Of a stretch of 46,199 bases of DNA, positions 34,501 through 40,750 are shown in pieces; the stretch's first letter is position 1, and each line of letters begins with the position of its first letter. The stretch is taken from contig JARYLZ010000017.1 of NCBI GenBank assembly GCA_029907355.1, forward strand, positions 1-46,199. Reading direction: 5' to 3'. Source of the stretch: Bacteroidota bacterium. GTDB lineage: Bacteria > Bacteroidota > Ignavibacteria > SZUA-365. The notes beneath the pieces are model-generated. The model saw only the letters and a program-made list of their open reading frames with translations. It was not told the origin of the DNA and made no database searches. The position numbers were made by a program, and so were the translations under genes.

Positions 34501-37422
34501 CACCTCCGCACGATCCCGCCCGACGCCGCCTATCGCGTGACCATCCAGCCCGACGCGGCGACCGAGCGCTTGATTTCCGGCAACGTGACGGCGAACGGCA
34601 TGATCCGCATCACGGGCGCCGACCGTGTGATGATCGACGGGCGATACAGCGGCATCGGCAGGTACCTCCGCTTCCGGAATATCGGCACGGCGCACGGGAC
34701 CATTTACTTCTCCAACGACTCGCGGCTGGATACGGTCCGCAACTGCTACATCGAGAGCGCTCTGACCTCGACGTCGTACGGGACGATCTCCATCCTCGCC
34801 GGGTCGACCGCGGGGAACGACAGCATCGCCATCCTCAACAACATCATCCGCGAGCGGAGCGACGTCGTCAGTTCGCACACCATCGGCATCTACGAGGTGG
34901 GCACGTCGTCGTTCCTGAACGACGGCATCACCATCGCGAACAACGAGATCCTGAACTTCTCGTACTACGGGATTTACGCCTCCTCCACGGGGACGGGTAA
35001 CGACTGGATGGTCAGCGGGAACAGCTTGTACTGCGACCTCGCGTCCCCGCCCACGACCATCGCGTACGGCATCTACCTGCACGGCAGCGCCAACAACCAG
35101 CAGATCATTGGGAACTCCATCGGGGGGACAGCCCGCAACTGCGGCGGGACGCCCCTCGTGCTCCCGGGGACCTCGACGTTCTACGGCATCTACCTTGCCT
35201 GCGGGACGGTTTCGCCGAGTTCCGTCCAGGGCAACACGATCCAAAACATCAACTTCACCGGCAGTTCCGGTACGATTTACCTCCTCTACACCGGCGGCGG
35301 TTCAATCAATATCGGCGGCGTGACGGGCAACGTCATCGGCCACCCGACGACGGCCAACAGCATCACGACCTCGCGGAGCACGACGTGCTACCTGATGTAC
35401 GTCGCCAACACGGGCGACGCCGTCATCCGGAACAACACGATCGCCAACGTCACGAGTACGCACACGGGGACGAGCGCTTTCGGCGCCCTGTACCGGAGCG
35501 GGGGGACGGCGACCGACATCTCGAACAACGCGATCTACGCGCTCACCTCTTCCTCGGGCAGCACGACGACCACGACGACCACGGCCATGTTCGGCGTCGT
35601 CAACACCTGCACGGCCGCGAACCAGGTCATCTCCGGCAACACGATCTACAACCTGAAGAACACCGGCGGCACGGGCTCTGCGGTTACCATGGTCCAGGCT
35701 CTCGCCATGACCGGCTCGAATGCCGCAGGGACGATCTCGAAGAACAGGATCTACGGCCTGGAGAACACGACGGGCGGTCAGGGGCACATCGTCGGTATCC
35801 GCCTCTACGCCGGGAACTGGGTCGTCGCGAACAACATGATTTCGATCACGAACGGGACGAACACGAACGACATCAACGTGCGCGGTATGCTGAACGACAA
35901 CGCGACGGGCGTGCAGAACGACATCATCTACAACTCCGTGTACATCGGCGGCTCGGTCGCCTCGGGTTCGGCAGGTACCCAGGCGTTCCTCCGCTCCGTC
36001 GCGGCAGGCAACAAGCACATCAACAACATCTACTTCAACAACCGGAGCGGCGGGACGGGTGCGCACGTCTCGCTCGCCAGCTCGGTGACCGGCAGCTGGA
36101 CATCGAACTTCAACCTGCTCGCCGCACGCAACCCTGCGGCGGTCGCCGTCTGGAACAACAACCCCTACAGCTTCTCGAGCTTCATCACCAACAGCGGCGG
36201 CGACAACTACAGCGTCTACGCCGACCCGGTGAACGTCCCGCCTTCAACGCTCTTCACGGGCGCCGGCACCGCCGACCTCACCATCATAACCTCGGATACG
36301 ACGTGCTGGTACGTCAACGGGAAGGGCGTCGCCGGGCCGCTCTCCAACTCGATCGCCGACGACTTCGGCGCGACGAGCGTGAGGAGCACGACGTTGGGCG
36401 TGGCGACGGATATCGGCGCGGACGAGTTCACGACATCGGTTCCGCCGCCGCCCGCATTGGCCTCCGGGGCGCCTGCCGCCAACACGACGACGACGTACAG
36501 CTTCGCAGGCCAGAACCTCGCGTCCATCACGTGGGGGAGCACCGGCACGCTCCCGTCGGCGATCGACTTCCGCTACTATTCCGGTGAGACGCCGCCGGGT
36601 CCGCTCGCCGGCAATTACAGCAACGCATACGCGAGCATCACGGCGACGGGTGGCACGGGCTACACCTATGACATCACGTTCGGGTACTCGCCTGCGTGGC
36701 TCGGCACGATCTCGTCCGAGAACAATGTCCGCCTCGCCAAGCGGGACGGGGGCGTCTGGCAGTTCCTGCCGACATCCACAGTAAACACCTCGAACAAGAC
36801 GGTGACCATGCTCGGGCTGACCTCCTTCTCCGAGTTCGCCATGACGGACGCGACGAACCCCTTGCCGATCGAGCTGACCTCGTTCACGGCCTCCCTGCGC
36901 GGTACTTCGGTGCACCTCGCCTGGCGCACGGCGAGCGAGCTGAACACGCTCCGCTTCGAGGTTGAGCGCCGCACGACGGGAGAGTGGGAGACGGTCGGCT
37001 CCGTGCCGGCGCGCGGATCCGTGGACACGCCGGCGGAGTACACGTTCGTCGACGAGCACCTGCCGCTTGCGGAAATCTACATCTACCGCCTCAAGGTGGT
37101 TTACCGCGACGGGACGTACGAGTACTCGAATGAGGTCCGCGTTTCCGCCGTCACGGCCGATGCGTTCCGCTTGTTCGCCAATTACCCGAACCCGTTCGGC
37201 GCGGCGACGACGATATCGTTCACCCTGCCCTCGTCGCGGTACGTCACGGTGCGCATCGTCGACGCGGCGGGCCGCGAGGTCGACGTCGTCCACAGCGGTA
37301 TCCTGCCGGAGGGGGCGCATTCGATGCTGTTCTCCGCGCGGAACCTGGCGGCAGGCGTGTATACCTGCATTGTGACGGCAGGCGGCGAAGTACGGACGAC
37401 GCCGATGGTGCGCATCCGCTGA
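28528..37422 (+). CDS. Giant secreted beta-helix protein with BNR_assoc_N-like domains and T9SS sorting domain
   Basis: A 2964-residue protein; ATG 28528 follows GAGGAGGG and starts a clean signal peptide ending S-L-A-Q at 26. Residues 28-671 and 672-1314 are two near-equal repeats, each a parallel beta-helix rich in N-N/G-I-Y turns, a linker ending G-A-x-E-F-T-P, then a domain (about 522-664 and 1165-1311) matching the N-terminal domain of BNR-repeat neuraminidases (I-S-x-A-K-V-F/Y-Y-T-G, V-T-G-S-Q, N-Y-F-W). Residues 1315-1940 and 1941-2640 hold two further beta-helix blocks, each ending D-I-G-A-D-E-F. A beta-sandwich region follows, then the typical L-P-I-E-L-T-S-F-T-A-S-L segment and the T9SS tail from N-Y-P-N-P-F near 2882. 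No catalytic residues are evident; adhesin or surface-layer role is inference. It is very rich in Thr, Ser, Asn and Gly. Confidence 0.92.
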   Translation: MKTFRYMFAIAVLVLLAAGVDTSLAQMSGAYTINSGQPTGGTNFQTFTAAISALTASGVSGPVTFTVAPGSGPYTEQLSIPAITGASAINTITFDGNGQTLQFSPTSANYSVIDLNGADYITFTNLNVIGLSNTYGHLFKLRNQADYIRIQNCTLDLSAITNTTSSYSSWIAASNSLTSNTTTGNNANYLTVEGNTFVGNPYYGISLYGTSTSSLCTGNTIRNNTFQNCYYYVIRLYYQTAATIDNNTIKDFYAYGIYAYYLTASTITKNEISRPTRSSITTYYGIYLSTGCAGITIAKNRLFNPCGYNPTSSTSSYGIYNSSTSATSGNEIKIVNNALYTFNGTGSQYGIYAAGTYVWVYHNTVSLDYTASTSTSTVYGIYTSATSGVGPDVKNNIVSITNGGTGTKYCLYFSGASTTTSNYNDLHMGSTAGINYIGYWNGNTAATLAVWQSYTPGYDAASKSVDPQFESPSTGNLKPGEALIDNMGTNLTGSPYNITDDITGATRSTTPDPGAWEFTPQPMTVSSVVTTQTNTSTVLRGSTNQQIIEVTVTTTGTLSPISLTQLNLSTNGSTSASDIANAKVYYTGSSPVFNTSNLFGTTVSPSGAFAVTGSQTLSAGVNYFWVTYDIASNATPCNVVDAECLSVVASAATHNANPSAPTGNRMIKAPLSGTYVIDRRLTPGCTVYTSFTDAVSDLVTLGVTGPVVFDVAAGSGPYTEHVSIAPINGVSAVNTVTFRGHGDTLQYTPTSSDVSIVDLNGCDYVIFDSLTVRTLSTTYGVGFLLRNQSDNITVRNCRIDLTALPASAGSSTAYIASSNSLTSVTQAGNTANDCTFEDNVMVGTPYYGISLNGTSTTVFCTGNTIRRNSIKVYYYAVRLYYQTGALVDSNTITDPYGYGVYCYYAPSSTVSRNDISRPTRTTSTTVYGVYVTTGCTDVTVEKNRVHNMFDLIPTNTSSTYAFYCSASGTSTAYVTFKNNLVYNIGGQGAQYGIYNSGAYVRLYHNTVALDDQGTTSAASYAVYVASTTAPGTDVKNNCITVTRSGTGAQYGLYFSGNAAVSSNYNNLYVLCPGNPQAYTGYFNGQYGGTLAQWKTVNNGAFDQNSIAVYPAYELPDSGNLRPQALALNNSGTDLFTGGFVTDDILGNPRSATPDLGAYEFTPGPMSYASSTAFQNVTSLIPIGMPDAQIIGVMVQTVGALSPISVTSMTFNTNGCTSTSDISAAKVFYTGTSPVFSTAVQFGSTVSSPSGSFTVTGSQQLEAGPNYFWLTYSISPSATPNDTVDAQCTSLTAGGSPRTPTVTDPPGFRILQPALSGSYTVGTGGNFATLTEAFTQINNLGLSGNTTLNIISNVTEPGTAALYEWVNVPPTASYRLVIQPSGGSARTVSANVSGAVIRLVGADNVVIDGLNSGGNSLTLSNTGTSTQAVVWLQSLGTGAGCREVSIRNCTVLCGSNTTTSFGILVNGTTSLSTGAYTSDNDRITIQNVNVKRALYGIWVAAASPGFNDSLTITGCTIGSATASEYIHYRAVYLEGVVTPLVTQNTITGVFDDKDGYRVVGIELGSNVVNAAITRNNITNIKGLWYDASIDDANGAFGIKSTSTTNVRNLLIANNMITDVMSLGYYDYKESQPYGIWLYGGDTVKIYYNSVYLAGTFTNYSTSAACCIYNTSVTNVDMRNNVFRNSITGPSGTYSYAIWAPASNYLFSVINNNDYYVSGANGVLGFYGSDKTTLAAWQAASGQDNASVSVDPVFVSTTNLHIASGSTASQLESGGATIPGIAIDYDGDVRPGPSGSQNGGALAPDIGADEFDGKPNDLIPPAIAVTPLDTTSSTATRTIVATITDASGVPTTGIGLPRLYWRINAGSWQFVAGVPIGGNQYQFTFGGGVATYDVVYYYIVAQDMAPTPNVGASPSAGAGGFSANPPACATPPTNPYSYAILGFISGTVSVPGTYSSLTGAGGLFDIINKSYVTGDITVNITSNLTEDGTYGLNHLRTIPPDAAYRVTIQPDAATERLISGNVTANGMIRITGADRVMIDGRYSGIGRYLRFRNIGTAHGTIYFSNDSRLDTVRNCYIESALTSTSYGTISILAGSTAGNDSIAILNNIIRERSDVVSSHTIGIYEVGTSSFLNDGITIANNEILNFSYYGIYASSTGTGNDWMVSGNSLYCDLASPPTTIAYGIYLHGSANNQQIIGNSIGGTARNCGGTPLVLPGTSTFYGIYLACGTVSPSSVQGNTIQNINFTGSSGTIYLLYTGGGSINIGGVTGNVIGHPTTANSITTSRSTTCYLMYVANTGDAVIRNNTIANVTSTHTGTSAFGALYRSGGTATDISNNAIYALTSSSGSTTTTTTTAMFGVVNTCTAANQVISGNTIYNLKNTGGTGSAVTMVQALAMTGSNAAGTISKNRIYGLENTTGGQGHIVGIRLYAGNWVVANNMISITNGTNTNDINVRGMLNDNATGVQNDIIYNSVYIGGSVASGSAGTQAFLRSVAAGNKHINNIYFNNRSGGTGAHVSLASSVTGSWTSNFNLLAARNPAAVAVWNNNPYSFSSFITNSGGDNYSVYADPVNVPPSTLFTGAGTADLTIITSDTTCWYVNGKGVAGPLSNSIADDFGATSVRSTTLGVATDIGADEFTTSVPPPPALASGAPAANTTTTYSFAGQNLASITWGSTGTLPSAIDFRYYSGETPPGPLAGNYSNAYASITATGGTGYTYDITFGYSPAWLGTISSENNVRLAKRDGGVWQFLPTSTVNTSNKTVTMLGLTSFSEFAMTDATNPLPIELTSFTASLRGTSVHLAWRTASELNTLRFEVERRTTGEWETVGSVPARGSVDTPAEYTFVDEHLPLAEIYIYRLKVVYRDGTYEYSNEVRVSAVTADAFRLFANYPNPFGAATTISFTLPSSRYVTVRIVDAAGREVDVVHSGILPEGAHSMLFSARNLAAGVYTCIVTAGGEVRTTPMVRIR
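28609..30540 (+). repeat. Tandem coding duplication, unit 1 (1932 bases)
   Basis: First unit of a tandem duplication inside the giant gene, encoding residues 28-671. It starts S-G-A-Y-T-I and ends just before the second unit's S-G-T-Y-V-I. Shared landmarks in the same order include G-S-G-P-Y-T-E, I-D-L-N-G, R-L-Y-Y-Q-T, I-S-R-P-T-R, V-K-N-N and the BNR_assoc_N-like domain. Confidence 0.85.
30541..32469 (+). repeat. Tandem coding duplication, unit 2 (1929 bases)
   Basis: Second unit, residues 672-1314, one codon shorter than the first. Protein similarity runs along the full length, while the DNA has clearly diverged, so the duplication is old and kept in register by selection. The third block (from 32470, S-G-S-Y-T-V) starts the same way but then differs. 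Confidence 0.85.
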
Positions 37423-37470
37423 CCACGGCGGGACAGCGCGTTTTTCGCTCCGCTCGAACAGGGGACGCAA

Positions 37471-37500
37471 CATGGGGGCACGTGAAAGCGTGCCCCCATG
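37471..37500 (+). terminator. Strong hairpin after the giant gene
   Basis: A perfect 12-base stem, CATGGGGGCACG (37471-37482) with CGTGCCCCCATG (37489-37500), and a 6-base loop TGAAAG. It lies 49 bases after the stop and just before a promoter. There is no T tract, so it is either a terminator of a non-canonical kind, a 3'-end stabiliser, or an insulator. Confidence 0.5.
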
Positions 37501-37518
37501 CATATATTCCGCATGCGG

Positions 37519-37552
37519 ATTGTGCAATCCCCGTTCGAGGGGCATATTTTTG
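37519..37552 (+). promoter_or_regulatory. Candidate promoter of the nitroreductase-like gene
   Basis: ATTG at 37519-37522, a 22-base spacer, and TATTTTTG at 37545-37552, a perfect match to the TAnnTTTG box. Transcription would begin near 37560, which excludes in-frame starts at 37482 and 37554 and supports ATG 37593. Confidence 0.6.
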
Positions 37553-37592
37553 CATGCAAACCGCTCTCACTCATCACGTTTCGGGTATTCCC

Positions 37593-38354
37593 ATGCTCCA
37601 CGCTCAGGTATGTCTTCACGGTTTGTCGATCCCCGCATTCTTTCTCCTGGCGACGGCCGTCATCGCCGGGTTTCCATCGGCCGCAGGATATGCCCAGTCG
37701 CCCGAACGCATACGGCTCGAGCCTCCGGACACGACGCGCGGCCTTCCCTTCATGAAAGCGCTGGCTGTCAAGGCTTCGGTACGGGAGTTTTCCGCCCGTG
37801 AGTTGAGCCTCCGGGATCTCTCGGATCTCCTCTGGGCAGCGAACGGGATGAACAGGCCTGGGGAGAGGAAGTACACGGCTTCGTCGGCGATGAACGCGCA
37901 CGACGTGGACGTTTACGTCTTCTTGAAAACGGGTGTCTATCTCTACGATGCGGACCGGCACGTCCTGAACCGCGTTCTCGAGGGGGATCATCGAGGGGAA
38001 ATCGTCCAGCTTCGTCCCCCACGCCCCAGGGACAAAGAAGAAACGACGCCTCCCGGCGGGACGCGGTCGGCGGAAACGCGCCTGCAAACGAACGTCGGAC
38101 CCGCCGGCGCCCCCGTTCACCTCGTGCTCGTCTCTTCGACGTCGCGGTTCCCTGGGGGGACGCCGCAGCTCAAGTACGAGTGGGGCGCGATCGACGCCGG
38201 CATCGTCTCGCAGAACATCTCGTTGTTCTGCGCCGCGACGGGGCTCGGAACCGTACCGCGGGCTGCGATCGACAAGGCGAAAATCCGCGAACTGCTCAAA
38301 CTGGACGAGACACAACACGTGTTCCTCGACCACCCCGTAGGCTATAAAGAGTGA
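37593..38354 (+). CDS. Exported SagB/ThcOx-like nitroreductase-family protein
   Basis: A 253-residue protein with an N-terminal signal peptide (hydrophobic core I-P-A-F-F-L-L-A-T-A-V-I-A-G-F, ending G-Y-A-Q near 35) and a nitroreductase-fold domain. S-V-R-E-F-S-A-R-E-L-S-L-R-D-L-S-D-L-L-W-A-A-N-G is the family FMN-binding opening; R-K-Y-T-A-S-S-A-M-N, D-A-G-I-V-S-Q-N-I-S-L-F-C-A-A-T-G-L-G-T and the closing F-L-D-H-P-V-G-Y match SagB/ThcOx-type members. Family members are FMN-dependent oxidoreductases; most are cytosolic, so export (possibly folded via Tat, though no R-R motif is seen) is unusual. A frame-open extension upstream lies ahead of the promoter. It is a single gene, with no peptide-cyclase or precursor-peptide partner visible. 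Confidence 0.8.
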   Translation: MLHAQVCLHGLSIPAFFLLATAVIAGFPSAAGYAQSPERIRLEPPDTTRGLPFMKALAVKASVREFSARELSLRDLSDLLWAANGMNRPGERKYTASSAMNAHDVDVYVFLKTGVYLYDADRHVLNRVLEGDHRGEIVQLRPPRPRDKEETTPPGGTRSAETRLQTNVGPAGAPVHLVLVSSTSRFPGGTPQLKYEWGAIDAGIVSQNISLFCAATGLGTVPRAAIDKAKIRELLKLDETQHVFLDHPVGYKE

Positions 38355-38682
38355 CGGAGCGTTCGGGGGAGAAAAAACCGACCCTTCCCCGGACACCCCT
38401 CCACGTATCGGATGCGCCGGGAACGGGGCGTTTCTCTCCGCACGGGGAACAGCCCCGAACGATCCATCCCTCGAGGTGGAAAAGATGATGTCTCAGCAGG
38501 CCGGATCCTTCCGGCGGTTGAACGTTTGTCGGCGCGGAAATATCGTGCGCCGAACCGACCGTCCATTCGTTCGCGTTCGCGAGGTAATGCGGCGCTCCCG
38601 CCTCGGGAGGAGGACCGATTCCACGATTTGTATATTGACCCGCCTCTGACTACATTGCTGTCCCGTTCAGGCGGCACGCAAG
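38355..38682. other. Gene-free stretch before tRNA-Gly
   Basis: This 328-base interval shows no convincing gene. It contains TCTCTCCGCACGGGGAA at 38433-38449, related to a motif in other spacers of this window, and at its end the tRNA-Gly promoter. Confidence 0.55.
38627..38658 (+). promoter_or_regulatory. Candidate promoter of tRNA-Gly
   Basis: TTTG at 38627-38630, a 20-base spacer and TACATTGC at 38651-38658. The tRNA begins 24 bases later. The complete -33 box and the fixed 20-base spacing, shared with the tRNA-Cys promoter, make this a good example of the local promoter type. Confidence 0.62.
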
Positions 38683-38755
<73 letters not shown>

Positions 38756-38757
38756 CG

Positions 38758-38783
38758 AAACCCCGGTCCCTCCGGGGTTTTTT
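38758..38783 (+). terminator. Intrinsic terminator after tRNA-Gly
   Basis: AAACCCCGG (38758-38766) pairs with CCGGGGTTT (38772-38780) around a TCCCT loop and continues into TTT. It stops tRNA-Gly transcription, and with its A-rich left side may also serve the convergent PAP2 gene ending at 38792. Confidence 0.9.
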
Positions 38784-38791
38784 CATACTCC

Positions 38792-39718
38792 TCACGCTCC
38801 CAGGAGGCTGGCCCGCCGCCGCTCCCACCACGCGTCCAAAGGCCGGGTCAGTTTCCACGTCGCGACGGCGAAGACCGCCCCTGCGGCGAGGTCGACGACG
38901 TAATGGTACCGCAGGTACACCGTGGCCAGGATGAGCAGGGAACCATCCACCGCCAGCACCCAGCGGATACGCGAACGGTACCGGAACGCGAGGAAGATGA
39001 CGAGGAGAGTCATCTGCGTGTGGCCGCTCGGGAAGCAGTCGCGCTGGACTCGCCGTGCGGGGTCTGCCGTGCCCGGCGGGATCGACTCGCCCGTATTCGT
39101 GTATGCCCGAAGGAACGGCGTGAGGGCGATGCCGGGAAGTTCTTCATCGATCCGCTCGAAATCGTGCAGGGTGAAACGCGGCCCGATGGCGGGGACGCTC
39201 GCGTACCCGATGTATGAGAGGTAAAACCCGAGCAGGATGGTGAGGAAAACCCACCGGTACGCCTTCATGCGTTTCTTGAGGTAGAGGTCGGCGGCGAGAG
39301 CGATCCAGAGGAAATAGAACGTCGCGTATGAGAGTTGGAGCAGTTCCGTGAGCCACGGCGTGCTGAGGCGGGAAAGCCATCTCGTTGGGTGCACGCCGAA
39401 AAGAGCGTGATCGATGGCGATGAGCACGTCGTCGTAATCGGTTGGGTGTACCGCGGGGACGAGGTGATAGACCTCTTTGAAGGCCAGGGGAATGCACAAC
39501 GTCAGGAAAAGCCCCCGGAGGAGAGACCATCCGCGGTTTCTCCCCGCCGAACTGCTGGCGATGGCGAACGTGCAGGCGATGACGGCGAGATTCACCGCCG
39601 CAAAGACGACCCAAGGGCCGATCACGCGCGAATACGCCGCCATCCCGATCGTCAACAGAGCGTAGAAGACGATGTTGATGAAATCGGCCGTGTCGAGGGA
39701 AGCGAAATATTTCTTCAT
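38792..39718 (-). CDS. PAP2-superfamily membrane phosphatase
   Basis: A 308-residue membrane protein of the PAP2 family. Hydrophobic segments run from about residue 15 onward. The catalytic signature appears as R-D-C-F-P-S-G-H-T near residue 232 and Y-L-R-Y-H-Y-V-V-D near 275, giving the nucleophilic His and its Asp partner. Members dephosphorylate lipid phosphates (phosphatidate, undecaprenyl pyrophosphate) or transfer phospho-groups, as in inositolphosphoceramide synthase. Recycling of undecaprenyl pyrophosphate for glycan synthesis is one possible role. The start M-K-K-Y-F-A-S at 39718 is preferred: a frame-open extension to 39799 would begin upstream of the promoter-like TATGTTTG at 39771-39764. 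It converges on tRNA-Gly. Confidence 0.87.
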   Translation of the reverse strand: MKKYFASLDTADFINIVFYALLTIGMAAYSRVIGPWVVFAAVNLAVIACTFAIASSSAGRNRGWSLLRGLFLTLCIPLAFKEVYHLVPAVHPTDYDDVLIAIDHALFGVHPTRWLSRLSTPWLTELLQLSYATFYFLWIALAADLYLKKRMKAYRWVFLTILLGFYLSYIGYASVPAIGPRFTLHDFERIDEELPGIALTPFLRAYTNTGESIPPGTADPARRVQRDCFPSGHTQMTLLVIFLAFRYRSRIRWVLAVDGSLLILATVYLRYHYVVDLAAGAVFAVATWKLTRPLDAWWERRRASLLGA

Positions 39719-39763
39719 GGGATCGATTCGCTTCGGGATAAGCGAATGGCGGGCGTCAATCTC

Positions 39764-39771
39764 CAAACATA
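39764..39771 (-). promoter_or_regulatory. Promoter -7 box for the PAP2 gene
   Basis: Read on the minus strand, TATGTTTG is a perfect TAnnTTTG element 45 bases ahead of the chosen start. No TTTG is seen at the usual distance upstream, so the promoter is only half supported. Confidence 0.4.
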
Positions 39772-40144
39772 CGGAGTTTTTCTTTTCCCTCCCCGCCATT
39801 GAGCCGCCTGTGCTTTATGGGCGGTGCGGAAATGCGGGCCGGCTCCCGGGCTTCGGGAAAAAGCGAAAAGGACGCCTGAGTCTTATTCTCCGTGCCGTTC
39901 TCTCGATCGGATGGAAGTGCCGTCCTCTCGCCGCACGGGGAAATCCGACCCCTTCCTCGGCCCTTCCGCGAATCCGATGATCGCCCTTTCCTCCCCGCGC
40001 GGAATGCCGCGGCAAACCCTCCCGCACGTCTCGTCCCTATGGATGTTCAACGATCGAGCGGGCTAAACCCTTCTTCTCGGTGATCGCCTCCGAACAGCCT
40101 GTGCTGGAGGTCGTTCGAATGGGCGGTGCCCGGGGGCGGGACGC
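39772..40144. other. Gene-free stretch between PAP2 and the YbjN-like gene
   Basis: About 370 bases without a credible gene. TCTCGCCGCACGGGGAA at 39926-39942 matches the copy at 38433 in 16 of 17 positions. A small GGG-CTAAA-CCC inverted repeat near 40061 could mark the end of the minus-strand operon. Nothing else is evident. Confidence 0.5.
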
Positions 40145-40711
40145 TCACCGACGGGAGGTCTTTTTCTTTCCCGCGCTTTTCGCCGCAGTGCGGGCCGCGC
40201 GTTTTTTCCCCGCCGCCTTCCGTGCTCTGCCCGAAGGTGCGGCGGCAGGTCCCACTTCCGCCCCGATGATCGATGCATTGGCATCCACCGCCCGCATGCC
40301 GCCCGCGACGGCGCGGATCTGGTCGTCGGTCTCGTCGGCGACGTGGGCGACGGCGCGTATCGTCTCGTGCAATTCGTTCTCGTCGAGGTTGGCGGCGACG
40401 ATGCTGTGGCTGAACGTGATCGTGTCGTCGAAGAGGATGCCGTACGCGCCGAGAGGGAACGTGACGTTGAGGCGGAGCAGTTGCCGCATGAGCTGCGGCG
40501 TGATGCGGGCCCCCTGGACGACATACGCCAGTGCCCTGACGACGCATTCGTTGCGCGACAGGCGATGGATGGAAAGGTGAACGGCCGCCGACCCGTGCTT
40601 GATGACGAACGTCTTGTCGAGTTCGAGGACGACTTCGCCGTACCGCCTGCCGTAGATGTTTTTCAGGTATGCTTTGATGTTCTTCCGGGTTTCCGTGATG
40701 AGTTTCGCCAT
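40145..40711 (-). CDS. YbjN-like domain protein with histone-like basic tail
   Basis: A 188-residue protein. The first ~140 residues look like the YbjN/type III chaperone-like fold: an N-terminal helix, strands with F-V-I-K-H-G-S-A-A-V-H-L-S, L-L-R-L-N-V-T-F-P-L-G-A-Y-G-I-L, and helices ending D-D-Q-I-R-A-V-A. The hydrophobic I-L-F-D-D-T-I-T-F-S-H-S-I strand and following D-E-N-E-L segment are typical. The last ~30 residues are almost entirely Lys, Arg, Ala and Gly, like a histone H1 or AlgP tail. Known YbjN proteins influence stress responses; the molecular role is unclear. It is cotranscribed with pspA (39-base gap), with GGAGGAGCA before ATG 40711. I am fairly sure of the fold assignment but not of function. 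Confidence 0.72.
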   Translation of the reverse strand: MAKLITETRKNIKAYLKNIYGRRYGEVVLELDKTFVIKHGSAAVHLSIHRLSRNECVVRALAYVVQGARITPQLMRQLLRLNVTFPLGAYGILFDDTITFSHSIVAANLDENELHETIRAVAHVADETDDQIRAVAGGMRAVDANASIIGAEVGPAAAPSGRARKAAGKKRAARTAAKSAGKKKTSRR

Positions 40712-40750
40712 GGTCTGCTCCTCCGGGGAATGGGCGTTGACGGGGAGAAG

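Noticed and set aside
31885-35244. A 1119-codon open frame antisense to the giant gene
   Set aside because: It is the shadow of the Thr/Gly/Asn-rich plus-strand protein. Its product is dominated by Arg, Val and Asp with no known fold, while the plus strand has a signal peptide, domains and a sorting tail.
28528-37422. Repetitive sequence in the giant gene as a possible CRISPR or satellite array
   Set aside because: The repetition is protein-level beta-helix periodicity in one continuous frame, with no identical direct repeats and regular spacers.
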